Shown here piece by piece: positions 7,564-16,912 of a stretch of DNA of 45,750 bases. The notes below the pieces were generated by a model. The model searched no databases. It was given only the letters and a program-made list of their open reading frames with translations, and was not told the origin of the DNA. The stretch covers positions 1-45,750 of the forward strand of contig CAYVYP010000004.1 of the NCBI GenBank assembly GCA_964455975.1. The letters are read 5' to 3'. The translations under genes were made by a program, and so were the position numbers. Origin of the DNA: JAETTH01 sp964455975. Its GTDB lineage: Bacteria > Bacillota > Clostridia > TANB77 > CAG-508. Within the stretch, counting starts at the first letter, position 1. Each line of letters opens with the position of its first letter.

Positions 7564-8382
7564 TTATGCACTTTTTAATTCCAAGCGAAGCTTATCTGCT
7601 ATCATTGCTATAAATTCGCTATTTGTAGGCTTTCCTTTTGCTGCTGATACTGTATATCCGAAGATATTTTCTACTGCATCTTGTTGTCCACGTCCCCATG
7701 CCACTTCTATTGCATGACGGATCGCTCTTTCTACCCTTGATGGTGTTGTATGGAATTTTTCTGCTATATCTGGGTATAGCTGTTTTGTTATTTGATTTAT
7801 AATATCTATATCTCCAACTACCATCATTATAGCTTCTCTTAAATATTGATATCCTTTAATATGTGCTGGGACTCCAACTTCATGAATTATATTTGTAACT
7901 AATGCTTCTAAATTTTCTTCATTTTTCTTTTTACCTGGATCTAACTCTATGTATGTTTGCTTTACTTCTTTATTTAAAAAATTCCCTTTTATTTGAGTTG
8001 GTTTATAATTTTTTAACTCTTTTATTCTTTTTATTAATAATTCAATGTCAAAAGGTTTTACAACATAATATTCTGCTCCTAATGATATTGCTTTTTGTGT
8101 TATTTTGTCTTGTCCTACTGCTGATAGCATAATGCATAGTGGTTCTTTTTCCATATTAGCATTTGCTATTTTTTCTAATACTCCTATTCCATCTAAATGT
8201 GGCATTATTACATCAAGTATTGCAATATCTGGTTGTGTAGTTTTTATCATTTCAAATGCTTCATTTCCATCTTTTGCCATACCTATTACTTCCATATCAT
8301 CTTCTTTTTCTAAATAACTTGCAAGTGTTGTTGCAAACTCCCTGTTATCGTCTGCTAATAAAACTGTAATTTTTTCTTTCAA
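7564..8382 (-). CDS. spo0A: Spo0A, sporulation master response regulator
   Basis: A 272-residue response regulator. The receiver domain carries the acidic pair near residue 11 (LLADDNRE), the phospho-acceptor in AILDVIMP near residue 56, and VKPF with the conserved lysine near 105. The C-terminal Spo0A_C DNA-binding domain is very well conserved (TTPSRVERAIRHAIEVAWGR and the IFGYTVS segment), which identifies Spo0A rather than another regulator. The start is a TTG at 8382 after AGGGGGAG. The CGG at 7660-7658 is out of frame (TTC GGA) and is read normally. It is monocistronic: its own promoter at 8431-8459 and its own terminator. Its presence supports a spore-forming organism. Confidence 0.97.
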   Translation of the reverse strand: MKEKITVLLADDNREFATTLASYLEKEDDMEVIGMAKDGNEAFEMIKTTQPDIAILDVIMPHLDGIGVLEKIANANMEKEPLCIMLSAVGQDKITQKAISLGAEYYVVKPFDIELLIKRIKELKNYKPTQIKGNFLNKEVKQTYIELDPGKKKNEENLEALVTNIIHEVGVPAHIKGYQYLREAIMMVVGDIDIINQITKQLYPDIAEKFHTTPSRVERAIRHAIEVAWGRGQQDAVENIFGYTVSAAKGKPTNSEFIAMIADKLRLELKSA

Positions 8383-8430
8383 TTTTACTCCCCCTAATAA
8401 ATATTATTTGTAAATATTTTACATTTATAG

Positions 8431-8459
8431 ATTATAATATCTTTTGTGCATTATTGCAA
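8431..8459 (-). promoter_or_regulatory. SigmaA-type promoter of spo0A
   Basis: On the minus strand TTGCAA (8459-8454), a 17-base spacer and TATAAT (8436-8431). The leader to the TTG start is about 45 bases. Confidence 0.65.
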
Positions 8460-8506
8460 TACTTTTCGAGAAAGTTTTTTCCTTTTATTGGAAATTCTAT
8501 CGATAT

Positions 8507-9124
8507 TTATTTACTTTTTCTTATGTTTTTACTTTTTATTATACGGTAATTAATAATTTTAGACTTTATATTCTCTTTTTCGAGTATTTTATTTTTCTCT
8601 TCTTGCTCTGATAATTCTATAGTTACTTTTATTATTTTCTCATATTCGATATTAACTATGTTTATATTTTGTTTATTACAAAAATATTTGAAGTTTTCTA
8701 GATTAGTATATTCTAATTCTACATCTATTTCATAACCATTTTCTTCTACGACAATTTGAGCACTTTTAATTGCTTTTAAAGTAGCTTCTGAATATGCTTT
8801 TACAAGTCCACCTGTTCCTAATAAAATTCCTCCAAAATATCTTGTAACTACTACTAATATATTTGATAAATTATTTTTTGTAAGTATATTTAACATAGGT
8901 GCTCCGGCTGTTCCACTTGGCTCGCCATCATCTGAAAATCTTTCTTCTCCATCTGATAAAGAGTATGCAAAACAATTATGTCTTGCATCATAATATTTCT
9001 TTTTTATAATATTTAATTTTTCTTCTACTTCTTTTCTAGATGTTACATAAAAAATATTACAAATGAATTTTGATTTTTTTTCTATTATTTGTTCTTCTAT
9101 GCTTTCTTTTATTGTATTAAACAA
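8507..9124 (-). CDS. YigZ/IMPACT family protein (UPF0029)
   Basis: A 205-residue protein of the YigZ/IMPACT family, thought to be involved in translation regulation or proline-peptide handling; the exact role is unsettled. Signature motifs: KKSKFICNIFYV at the N-terminus, ARHNCFAYSL near 48, DGEPSGTAGAPML near 67 and VVTRYFGGILLGTGGLVKAY near 92-111, then the C-terminal DUF1949-type domain. The start is a TTG at 9124 after AAAGGAGAAAG. A CGG here is out of frame (GCC GGA in GTAGAP) and is not a shift site. It follows the HI0933-family gene on the same strand by 11 bases, so the two may be co-transcribed. Confidence 0.9.
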   Translation of the reverse strand: MFNTIKESIEEQIIEKKSKFICNIFYVTSRKEVEEKLNIIKKKYYDARHNCFAYSLSDGEERFSDDGEPSGTAGAPMLNILTKNNLSNILVVVTRYFGGILLGTGGLVKAYSEATLKAIKSAQIVVEENGYEIDVELEYTNLENFKYFCNKQNINIVNIEYEKIIKVTIELSEQEEKNKILEKENIKSKIINYRIIKSKNIRKSK

Positions 9125-9135
9125 TTCTTTCTCCT

Positions 9136-10419
9136 TTAATAATTTTTTCCTGCTGCTACTCCTGTAGAATATGCTATTTGTAAATTAAATCCTCCTGTAT
9201 AACTATCTACATCTATTATTTCTCCTGCAAAAAATAGTCCTTCTACTATTTTAGATTCCATTGTTTTTGGATTTATTTCTTTTATATTTATTCCACCTGC
9301 TGTTATTATTGCTTCTTCTATTGGTCTAAATCCTGAAATTATTATTTCTAGATTTTTTAATAATTTTACTAGATTTTTTCTTTCTTCTTTTGTAATTTCA
9401 TTTACTTTTTTATTTTCTGATATTTTAGATGAATCAATTATTACATTAATTAACTTTTTAGGTAATAATTTGTCTAAACTATTTTTAAATTCTTTATTTT
9501 TTAGTTCTTCGAAATCTCTTCTTATTCTTAAATCTAATTGTTCTTCTGATAATGCTGGTTTTAAATCTATTTTTAATACTATTTTTTCTTCTTTTAATAA
9601 ATTTTCTACATTTTTATACCTTAAAAGATGTGCTGAAGAACTTAATATTGTTGGTCCAGATACTCCAAAATGTGTAAATAACATTTCTCCGAAATCTTCA
9701 TATATTGTTTTATTCTTTTGCTTATCTAATAATTCTATTTTTACATTTTTTAAACTCAAGCCTTGCAATTCTTTACACATTTTTAAATATTTTGCTTTTG
9801 TAATTAGTGGTACTAATGAGCCTTGAAGTTTTGTTATAGTATGTCCTAATTTTTTTGCTAAATCATAACCATCACCTGTTGATCCTGTATTTGGATAGCT
9901 TTTCCCTCCTGTTGCAAGAATTACTTTGTCTGCTAACATTTCTTGTTTTACTCCATTTTTATCAGTTACTATTACTTTTTCTACTCTTTTTACATCATTT
10001 ATATTTTTAACTACTATTTCTTCTACTTTTGTATTTGACATCATTTCTATTTTTAATTCTCTTATTTTTTTAATAAAGCAATCTAATACATCTACAGATT
10101 TGTCTGTTACAGGAAAGATTCTATTTCCTCTTTCTTCTTTAACTTCTAATCCTTGCTCTTTTAAAAATTTTATAATATCTTTGTTTGTATAGCTTTGAAA
10201 TGCACTATACAAAAATCTACCATTTCCTGGAGTATTTTTAATAAATTCATTTATATCTAAAGAACTTGTTATATTACATCTGCCTTTTCCAGTAATTAAT
10301 AGTTTTCTACCAAGACTGTTCATTTTTTCAATTATAGTTACATCATTATTTCCTGCTTCTTTAGCTGTTATTGCAGCCATCATTCCTGCAGGTCCTCCGC
10401 CAATTACTATTACTTTCAT
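9136..10419 (-). CDS. HI0933/YhiN family FAD-dependent oxidoreductase
   Basis: A 427-residue flavoprotein. The N-terminal dinucleotide-binding loop is IVIGGGPAGMMAA, followed by GRKLLITGKGRCNIT, the family block near residue 40, and a second FAD segment VILATGGKSYPNTGSTGDGY near 167. The C-terminal GLFFAGEIIDVDSYTGGFN, which contacts FAD, completes the HI0933-like domain; length is normal for the family. The ATG follows TGGAG. The physiological reaction is not established for this family. CGG occurs out of frame (GGC GGA, TTC GGA) without consequence. Confidence 0.9.
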   Translation of the reverse strand: MKVIVIGGGPAGMMAAITAKEAGNNDVTIIEKMNSLGRKLLITGKGRCNITSSLDINEFIKNTPGNGRFLYSAFQSYTNKDIIKFLKEQGLEVKEERGNRIFPVTDKSVDVLDCFIKKIRELKIEMMSNTKVEEIVVKNINDVKRVEKVIVTDKNGVKQEMLADKVILATGGKSYPNTGSTGDGYDLAKKLGHTITKLQGSLVPLITKAKYLKMCKELQGLSLKNVKIELLDKQKNKTIYEDFGEMLFTHFGVSGPTILSSSAHLLRYKNVENLLKEEKIVLKIDLKPALSEEQLDLRIRRDFEELKNKEFKNSLDKLLPKKLINVIIDSSKISENKKVNEITKEERKNLVKLLKNLEIIISGFRPIEEAIITAGGINIKEINPKTMESKIVEGLFFAGEIIDVDSYTGGFNLQIAYSTGVAAGKNY

Positions 10420-10432
10420 ATTTTCTCCATTT

Positions 10433-11698
10433 TTATTTTATTATATTTTGAACTGCCTTTGCTAATCCCAATTTTCCATATTCATATGTTAGCCCACCTT
10501 GCTGAAATGCTACATATGGTGCTCGTATTGGTGCATCACAACTAAGTTCTATTGAAGATCCTTGTGTAAATGCTCCTGCTGCCATTATTACTTTATCTTG
10601 ATAACCCGGCATGTCCCATGGTTCTGGAATAGAGTTAGAATCTATTGGAGATCCCATTTGTATTCCTTGACAATATTTTATTAAATCTTTATCATTTCCA
10701 AATTCTATTGTTTGAACTATATCTGCTCTTTTTTCATTCCATTTAGGATCTACTTTATAATTTAACTTTTCTAATACTTTACTTGTAAGTATTGCTGTTT
10801 TTAAACTGCTTGCTACAACACTTGGTGCCATAAATATTCCTTGTAAAATACTTTTGTTTATTCCTAATGTTGGACCTACTTCTTTACCTAGCCCTGGTGC
10901 TGTTAGTCGTTGTGCTGCTAAATCTACTAAGTCTTTTTTGCCTGCAATATATCCTCCATTTGGCGCTAATCCACCACCTAAGTTTTTTATTAATGAGCCT
11001 ACTATAACATCTGCTCCAACTTCTAGTGGTTCTATTTTTCCAACAAATTCACAATAGCAATTATCTATCATTATAATTACATCTTTATCTATTTTTCTTA
11101 TTTGTTTTATAACTTCTTCTACTTTTTCTATAGATATACTTTTTCTTAATGCATATCCTCTTGAACGTTGTATTTCTATAAGTTTTACTTTTTTAGAAAT
11201 ATCTTCTTTTCCTTGTTTTAATCTTGTTATAATTTTATTTGTATTAAATTCATCTTCTATCAAATCTATTTGCTCATATTTTACGTTATATGCCATTAAT
11301 GAGCTATTATTTTTAGTTATACCTATAACTTCATCTAATGTGTCATATGGCTTTCCATTTATGCTAAGCATTGTATCTCCTGGTCTTAAAAATGCAAATA
11401 ATGCAACAGTTAAAGCATGTGTTCCAGATATTATTTGACTACGAACTAAACTATCTTCTGCTCCTAATACCTCTGCAAATACTTTTTCTATTGTATCTCT
11501 CCCTATATCTCCATATCCATATCCTGATGTTTGTCCAAAATGCATATCTGATATATTATTATTTCTAAATGAATTTAACACTTTTAAGCTGTTATATGTG
11601 CATATTTCATCTACTTTTTTAAATTGTTCTTGTAATTCTTCTTCAGATTGTTTTATTAATTCCATTACTTTACTATTTATTTCTAATTCTTTGTACAT
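10433..11698 (-). CDS. Methionine gamma-lyase/aluminium-resistance family PLP enzyme
   Basis: A 421-residue fold-type I PLP enzyme of the family annotated as aluminium resistance protein (YnbB) or methionine gamma-lyase-like. Supporting features are HFGQTSGYGYGDIGRDTIE near residue 50, SGTHALTVALFAFLRPGD near 86, the aspartate in IDNCYCEF near 218, the PLP-binding lysine in SLIKNLGGGLAPNGGYIAG near 242, and the C-terminal EPWDMPGYQDKVIMAAGAF block. The start is the ATG at 11698 after AGGGGAAAATAAA; the ORF extends 30 codons upstream without a ribosome site and with unlike sequence. It probably acts in sulfur amino acid breakdown, but the substrate is inferred from the family. Confidence 0.88.
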   Translation of the reverse strand: MYKELEINSKVMELIKQSEEELQEQFKKVDEICTYNSLKVLNSFRNNNISDMHFGQTSGYGYGDIGRDTIEKVFAEVLGAEDSLVRSQIISGTHALTVALFAFLRPGDTMLSINGKPYDTLDEVIGITKNNSSLMAYNVKYEQIDLIEDEFNTNKIITRLKQGKEDISKKVKLIEIQRSRGYALRKSISIEKVEEVIKQIRKIDKDVIIMIDNCYCEFVGKIEPLEVGADVIVGSLIKNLGGGLAPNGGYIAGKKDLVDLAAQRLTAPGLGKEVGPTLGINKSILQGIFMAPSVVASSLKTAILTSKVLEKLNYKVDPKWNEKRADIVQTIEFGNDKDLIKYCQGIQMGSPIDSNSIPEPWDMPGYQDKVIMAAGAFTQGSSIELSCDAPIRAPYVAFQQGGLTYEYGKLGLAKAVQNIIK

Positions 11699-11711
11699 TT
11701 TATTTTCCCCT

Positions 11712-13445
11712 TTATTTACTTGTATAATAATCTCCATATTCTGTATATTCTTTATAATATTTTGATAAAAATTCTGGATTTTTTTCATCTATTTCATATG
11801 TAGGCTCTATTATTATTTGTCCATTTTTATTTATAACTCCCCATTTACCATCTTTTTTAATTCCTGCAAATCCATATGAGTTAATTCTTGTTACTTGGTC
11901 ATATTCTTCTTTTACTTTTACATTTCCATCTTTATCAATAAAACCGTATTTTCCATTTTTCAACACTACATATAAATAGATGTCTGGATATGCTTCTTTT
12001 TCTGTTACTTCTTGTCCATTTTTATTAAAATAATATATTCCTTCTTCTGTATAAATTTCTACTACGTTTTCGCATTCATTGCATAAATACATATTTTTTA
12101 ATTCTTTTATTTTTTCTATATTATTATTATATATCTCTACATTATTATTTTGAGCATTTTGAATAATAACAATATTATAATTATTTAAATTGTATATATC
12201 TTTTGTATCTAATTTAGTTAATTCTTCTCCAGTTGCTGAAATTATACATTTTTTCTCATCTTTATAGGCTATATAATATTTATCATATAAATTTTCTAAA
12301 TAATCATATGTATTTTTTGTTATTTTGTTTTCACTTTCATCTATAATTCCATATTTAAAATCTTCCAAATATTGTACTATATAATAATTTGTATTTTCTA
12401 TTTTTATTTTATCTGCAAATTTAGCCATTTCTAATTTATTTCCTTTTAAATCTACAACAATATTTTCATCGTTTTTTGTTAATATTGCTCTTGTTTTTCC
12501 TAATATAATATTGTCATATTCAGTGGGTACTATTATTTCACCTTTTATATTAGCTAAACCAATTTTAGAATTTTTATTTATTGTAAATAAATTACTTGTA
12601 GATTCATAACTTATTTGTTGATACTCAAATTTTATTAATTCTTTTTTATTTTTTATAATTCCGCTTCTTCCGTTTTTAATTGCAGTAAAATATTTATCAT
12701 TTTCTATTTCATATATTCTATACAATTCATTATACTCTGGTTTTAAAAACTCATTTCCATATATATCTGTATATCCATATCTATATCCCTCAGTTGTTTT
12801 AATTTTTACTATAAAACCACTATCTTTTATTTCTTTTCTATATCCATCAAAATATATTTCTTCATATTTAGGTTTAATTATCTCTTTTCCTTTTGCTGTT
12901 AATATCCCTTGTTTTCCTTCTTTTGTAATTATTAAATAACCTTCTTTTCCACTGTTACTTGTAATATCATCATATATTGCTTCTGTAAGTTTTTTTCCTT
13001 CTATATTTGCTAATCCATATTTTGAATTTTCTTTATATTTTACAATTTCCTTTTCATATACCCAGTCAGCTCCATCGTATTCAATTTGAACTGCATTTAC
13101 ATTACTATATTGTTTTAATATTTCTTCATTTTTTTCATTTAATACTTTTGATTTATATTCTCCTGTCTCTTGGTTATATTCATACAAACATATAAATACT
13201 CCCTTTTCTGGATTTGGAATATTTATATTATCATAATTTGGCTCTATTATAATATTTCCATCGCTATCTATTATTCCTACTTTATAGTCTTGATTAAGTA
13301 AAAAATATTTTTGATTTGACATTTTTAAAGGCTCGTATATTGAGCTTTTATTCATAAATATAAAAATTGTAATTGTAATTATTATGGCTAAAAATAGAAT
13401 TACTAATATTTTTTTGTTTTTTATTTTTTCTAATATTTTTTTCAT
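11712..13445 (-). CDS. Membrane-anchored WG-repeat protein
   Basis: A 577-residue protein with a lysine-rich N-terminus, one TM or signal-anchor segment (about residues 14-31) and an extracytoplasmic domain made of many WG-type beta repeats. Examples are KVGIIDSDGNIIIEPNYDNI, KYGLANIEGKKLTEAIYDDI, KYGFIDKDGNVKVKEEYDQV and KWGVINKNGQIIIEPTYEI. WG repeats form small beta units and are common in Firmicutes surface proteins of unknown role. The ATG at 13445 follows GGGG at a longish distance. Several CGG triplets lie out of frame (TAC GGT, AAC GGA, AGC GGA) with no frame change. Confidence 0.85.
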   Translation of the reverse strand: MKKILEKIKNKKILVILFLAIIITITIFIFMNKSSIYEPLKMSNQKYFLLNQDYKVGIIDSDGNIIIEPNYDNINIPNPEKGVFICLYEYNQETGEYKSKVLNEKNEEILKQYSNVNAVQIEYDGADWVYEKEIVKYKENSKYGLANIEGKKLTEAIYDDITSNSGKEGYLIITKEGKQGILTAKGKEIIKPKYEEIYFDGYRKEIKDSGFIVKIKTTEGYRYGYTDIYGNEFLKPEYNELYRIYEIENDKYFTAIKNGRSGIIKNKKELIKFEYQQISYESTSNLFTINKNSKIGLANIKGEIIVPTEYDNIILGKTRAILTKNDENIVVDLKGNKLEMAKFADKIKIENTNYYIVQYLEDFKYGIIDESENKITKNTYDYLENLYDKYYIAYKDEKKCIISATGEELTKLDTKDIYNLNNYNIVIIQNAQNNNVEIYNNNIEKIKELKNMYLCNECENVVEIYTEEGIYYFNKNGQEVTEKEAYPDIYLYVVLKNGKYGFIDKDGNVKVKEEYDQVTRINSYGFAGIKKDGKWGVINKNGQIIIEPTYEIDEKNPEFLSKYYKEYTEYGDYYTSK

Positions 13446-13500
13446 TTAATTAAGACCCCTTTACAATTTTATTATATCTTATAGGAGCATTAAATTCAAT

Positions 13501-13537
13501 AAAAACAGCAACTTTTATTTTAAAAGTTACTGTTTTT
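13501..13537. terminator. Bidirectional terminator
   Basis: Arms around AAACAG-AACTTTT and AAAAGTT-CTGTTT with one mismatch, followed by T runs on the plus strand and on the minus strand. It lies just beyond the left copy of the adhesin tail repeat and probably ended the adhesin operon before the KilA-N gene arrived. Confidence 0.7.
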
Positions 13538-13543
13538 TTAATG

Positions 13544-13595
13544 TTAATTTTACATTCCTGTTTTAGGAAGTTTTACTTTTCCATTTAAATTGCTA
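13544..13595 (-). repeat. Direct repeat copy A: detached duplicate of the adhesin 3' end
   Basis: 52 bases matching copy B (14507-14558) with a single mismatch. On the minus strand it encodes SNLNGKVKLPKTGM and a stop, the same sorting-motif tail that ends the adhesin gene. Here it follows the KilA-N stop codon and has no ribosome site or start, so it is a relic. The two copies bracket the KilA-N gene. Confidence 0.85.
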
Positions 13596-13610
13596 AAATT
13601 TAAATTATGA

Positions 13611-14480
13611 TTATATTTCTTTATAATTAATTTTATCTTGAAAAGATTCTAATTCTTTTATTCCCTTATAATTTTCTAATAATTTTACTTGCCTTATTGC
13701 TGATTGATTTAAACTTATTAACCTTTCACTTTGTATTACTCCAGCATTTATGAGTTCTGCATTTATATTTTCTAAATTATTTAAAATAACTAAATGTAAT
13801 AAATCTGTATAATCTCTTATATTACCTTTTGCAGCTAATTTTGGATTTTTTATTCTCCATTGCTTAGCTGTTATTCCAAATAATGCTACATTTAAAACAT
13901 CTGCTTCTTCCGCATATACATATCGTTTTTGTTCTTCTGTTAATTCTGGAACTATATTGGTCTTAATTGCATTCGTTTGCATTAAATAATTTATTTTTGA
14001 TAGTATTCTATTAGCTTGCCACTCTACTTGATATTTATATGCCTCTTTTTTCTTTAATCTTTCAAATTCTTGAATTAAATATAATTTAAATTCTGGAGAT
14101 AACCAACTTGCAAATTCAAAGGCTATATCAGCATGCGCAAAAGTTCCACCATTATTACCAGATTTTGATATTATGCCGATAGCTTCAGTCTCTTTTATCC
14201 ATTTTTGTGGAGACATATAAAAACTATGTTTACCAGCATCATTCTCAAAGGTCGTAAATTTGTAACCTTTGAATTTTTCATTATGTATTTTTTCCCATAG
14301 CCCTAAGTATGCTATGACATCTTTATTTCTCATCCAAGTCTGTATCGGAATTTTAGGTTCACTTGAATTTGCATATCTGGCTAAATCTGTCAAAGATATG
14401 TATTCTACATTATTTACTCTCATTACATTTACTTTATTATTTTCAACATTTATTTCTATATTTACATTATTTTTACTCAT
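13611..14480 (-). CDS. KilA-N domain protein inside a duplicated adhesin 3' end
   Basis: A 289-residue protein. Residues about 20-125 form a KilA-N DNA-binding domain (NNVEYISLTDLARYAN, PIQTWMRNKDVIAYLGLWE, FTTFENDAGKHSFYMSPQKW, GGTFAHADIAFEFASWLSPEF). A helical C-terminal region follows with TEEQKRYVYAEEADVLNVALFG, seen in bacterial KilA-N proteins. The domain is typical of phage and mobile DNA. The ATG follows AAGAAGTT, a weak ribosome site. The gene sits between two 52-base direct repeats of the adhesin tail, which suggests it arrived by insertion or recombination in the adhesin 3' end. No integrase or transposase accompanies it. Confidence 0.85.
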   Translation of the reverse strand: MSKNNVNIEINVENNKVNVMRVNNVEYISLTDLARYANSSEPKIPIQTWMRNKDVIAYLGLWEKIHNEKFKGYKFTTFENDAGKHSFYMSPQKWIKETEAIGIISKSGNNGGTFAHADIAFEFASWLSPEFKLYLIQEFERLKKKEAYKYQVEWQANRILSKINYLMQTNAIKTNIVPELTEEQKRYVYAEEADVLNVALFGITAKQWRIKNPKLAAKGNIRDYTDLLHLVILNNLENINAELINAGVIQSERLISLNQSAIRQVKLLENYKGIKELESFQDKINYKEI

Positions 14481-14506
14481 TAATAACTTCTTTTTATTTA
14501 TTATTT

Positions 14507-14558
14507 TTAATTTTACATTCCTGTTTTAGGAAGTTTTACTTGTCCATTTAAATTGCTA
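14507..14558 (-). repeat. Direct repeat copy B: true 3' end of the adhesin gene
   Basis: The matching copy of 13544-13595, here in frame with the adhesin and encoding SNLNGQVKLPKTGM and a stop. One mismatch over 52 bases indicates a recent duplication. Confidence 0.85.
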
Positions 14559-16024
14559 ATATTAGTATTTTGATTATTGTTATTTACATTTGTATTTTGG
14601 TTATTATTATTAATATTTGCATTTTGATTATTATCATTTATATTTGTATTTTGGTTATTATTATTAATATTTGTATTCTGGTTATTATTATTAATATTTG
14701 CATTTTGATTATTATTATTTATATTAGTATTTTGATTATTGCTATTTATATTTGTATTACTATTTGAAGTATCTATTTCTATACTTGAATTTTGATTACC
14801 TACTGTTATATTTCCTGTATTTGTTGTTATTACTACTTTATTATCTTTATAATTACTAATATTTATAGTCATTTCTTCATTTAAAGTTAAATTTACAGGA
14901 ATTAATTTATCATATTTTGTATATCCTTCTTTTGTTTTTATTTCTTCTAAATAATATTTTCCAGGAATTAAATTTTCTATTTTGCATATTCCTTCACTGT
15001 TTGTTTTTAAGTCTGTATAAACTGTATTCTTATTTTCATCTAATAGTTTGAATTCTACTCCTTCTAGTTTTTCTAATGTTGTACCATCTTGTTTTACTAT
15101 TTTAATATTTGTTACATTTTTAGTTTAATTTAATGTAGTTGTTCCTACACCTTCTTCAACCATTGTTGCTGTTATTGCATAGTCTTGTAATGAAGTAGAT
15201 GGTGCTTTACCATAAAATACTGGTTTTGTTTTTACTGCTGCTTTTACACTAATTCCAAAATTTCCTACTGAATCTAAATTTTGAATTGGAATTAATATTT
15301 TAAATTTTTCACCTTGTTTAAACTCATTTTTTGAATTATTATTTACATCTGTAACTAAAGTATTTTGTGGAATTTTTCCTGTTAATTCTACATTATAACT
15401 TCCTTGTATTTCATATGAAGAAACATTATATGTAATAGATAAATAGTTTTTATTAATATTATCTATTTCTAATTTGTTTGCATTTGGTGTTATATTTATA
15501 TTTGATGATTGTTTCGTTTCATTTGAATTTCTAGCTGCTGTTACTATTTGCTTTAAAGCATTTAATGTTCTTTGTCCTGCTGCTCCTACTGCTGTATATC
15601 CTGAAAAATTATTTGCATCATTTCCATATAAAATACAATATACTGCTTGTTTAGTTGCTGTAAACGCTTCTTCTCTATTTGCTACTCCTAACTCTTGTGG
15701 AGTTTTATATGGATATCCATTTACAATTACTCTCCATATAGCTTGGTTAGTAAGTAAATTATTTGTTGTTACTGTATATGGTCCACTTTCCATTACTCCT
15801 GGCAAGTTTGCATTTAAGCAATATGCTGGATATTCTACTCCGTCTTTTTGATAAACTACAAATGAACTATATAATAATGCTCCTTTATATTTTAATAAAT
15901 CTCCACAGTCTCCTTTATTATATAAACTTGCTTCTGTAATATTAAAGCTAGCATATGCTGAACCTTGTATTAACATTAATATCATTAGTGTAATAATTGA
16001 TACTATTTTTATTGTTTTTTTCAT
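14513..16024 (-). pseudogene. Thioester-domain/Cna_B LPXTG adhesin interrupted by an in-frame stop
   Basis: A signal peptide (MKKTIKIVSIITLMILMLIQ) starts at the ATG at 16024 after AAGGAGAA. A thioester domain follows: cysteine in YPAYCLN, glutamine in ATKQAVYC. A linker domain ends in GVGTTTLN and TAA at 15125. The same frame then continues without another stop through a Cna_B/SpaA-type domain (IKIVKQDGTTLEKLEGVEFK, PGKYYLEEIKTKEGY), an Asn/Gln repeat tract and LPKTGM. No ribosome site follows the TAA, so the second half is not a separate gene. The sorting signal also lacks the usual hydrophobic tail and basic end. The stop is not a CGG event; it is a nonsense change or assembly error. A sortase gene lies just upstream. 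Confidence 0.8.
14555..14785 (-). repeat. 27-bp tandem repeats encoding Asn/Gln-rich 9-mers
   Basis: About eight imperfect copies of a 27-base unit encode variants of QNTNINNNN (with A, V, D or S substitutions) between the Cna_B domain and the sorting motif of the adhesin. Such stalks extend surface adhesins. The copy number could vary between strains by slippage. Confidence 0.85.
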
Positions 16025-16038
16025 ATTTTTATTCTCCT

Positions 16039-16728
16039 TTATTTTATTTCTATTCCTTGAATACATCTTCTTTGTTCTGGTTTATTCTCCACACAAGTAA
16101 TTAATGTTATTCTATTGTCTTTGGTTGTTTCTAAATATGTCCAATTTGTATCTTTTACTATTTGAATTATTTCTACTTTATACTTTCTTGTTCCATATTT
16201 TGTTTTGTATATTATTAAATCTCCTTTTTCTAATGTTTTTATATTTTGAAAATAATTAACTTTATACCCTCTATTATGTGCAGCAAGTGCTACATTTCCA
16301 TCCCAAATATCACTAATATCAAAGTGTCCAACATATTTATCCATTACTTCTTTAGTTGTACCATTACTTATTTGTGCTGTAAGATTTATTTTAGGAATTG
16401 ATATTTCCCATATATTTTCATATGTTTTTGGAGTTTCTTTCAATTTTGCACTTTGTGTATTATTGGTTTTTGCTATAGTATTACTTACAATATTAATTTT
16501 ATTAGTTACTACATTTGTTTTAATTATATTTTTTGTGTTATTATTGGTAAGTACATTATTTAAAACTGCATTATTGTTAACTACATTATTGCTTACTATT
16601 TGATTATTTTGAATTTTATTTTCTGCACTACCATTAATATTTATTATTAAATTTTGCATACTAAAAAAAGTAACAATAGTTAAAACTAGAGTAATAAAGT
16701 TTACATTTCTACTTGTAAAACTAAACAT
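16039..16728 (-). CDS. Sortase (class D-like)
   Basis: A 229-residue membrane-anchored transpeptidase that should join LPXTG-type proteins to the cell wall or to pilins. It has an N-terminal TM segment (about residues 10-28), an N/T-rich linker and the sortase beta barrel. The catalytic histidine is in ALAAHNRG, the cysteine in TLITCVEN and the arginine in QRRCIQG, all in normal order. The chosen ATG is at 16728; AGGTGAG lies 12 bases upstream, so the start is less certain. It is 14 bases upstream of the adhesin, forming a sortase-substrate operon. Unlike the sortase at 26167-26845 it has no CGG shift. Confidence 0.88.
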   Translation of the reverse strand: MFSFTSRNVNFITLVLTIVTFFSMQNLIININGSAENKIQNNQIVSNNVVNNNAVLNNVLTNNNTKNIIKTNVVTNKINIVSNTIAKTNNTQSAKLKETPKTYENIWEISIPKINLTAQISNGTTKEVMDKYVGHFDISDIWDGNVALAAHNRGYKVNYFQNIKTLEKGDLIIYKTKYGTRKYKVEIIQIVKDTNWTYLETTKDNRITLITCVENKPEQRRCIQGIEIK

Positions 16729-16912
16729 ACATGCTTATTTCTCACCTGCCTTAATATTAAATTTTCTAATTTGGAAATTTTTTAAGAATTAAATTCTTGT
16801 GAATTAAAATTTTAAAGATTAAAAATTGCAATTTTTAAATGTTGTTATTATACTATTACATTTTTTGGAAATTGTAAAGAACTTTTCATTGACATTTTTC
16901 GACAAAATTTGA

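Noticed and set aside
13544..14558. Insertion sequence around the KilA-N gene
   Set aside because: There is no transposase and no terminal inverted repeats. Only the 52-base direct repeats of host sequence are present.
14570..14767. Plus-strand hydrophobic ORFs opposite repeat-rich or AT-rich genes (here and at 34901-35221, 38679-39791)
   Set aside because: They are antisense shadows: poly-Ile/Leu/Phe translations of AT-rich coding strands without ribosome sites.
14564..14785. CRISPR-like array at the Asn/Gln repeat tract
   Set aside because: The 27-base units are contiguous with no spacers and encode an in-frame protein repeat.
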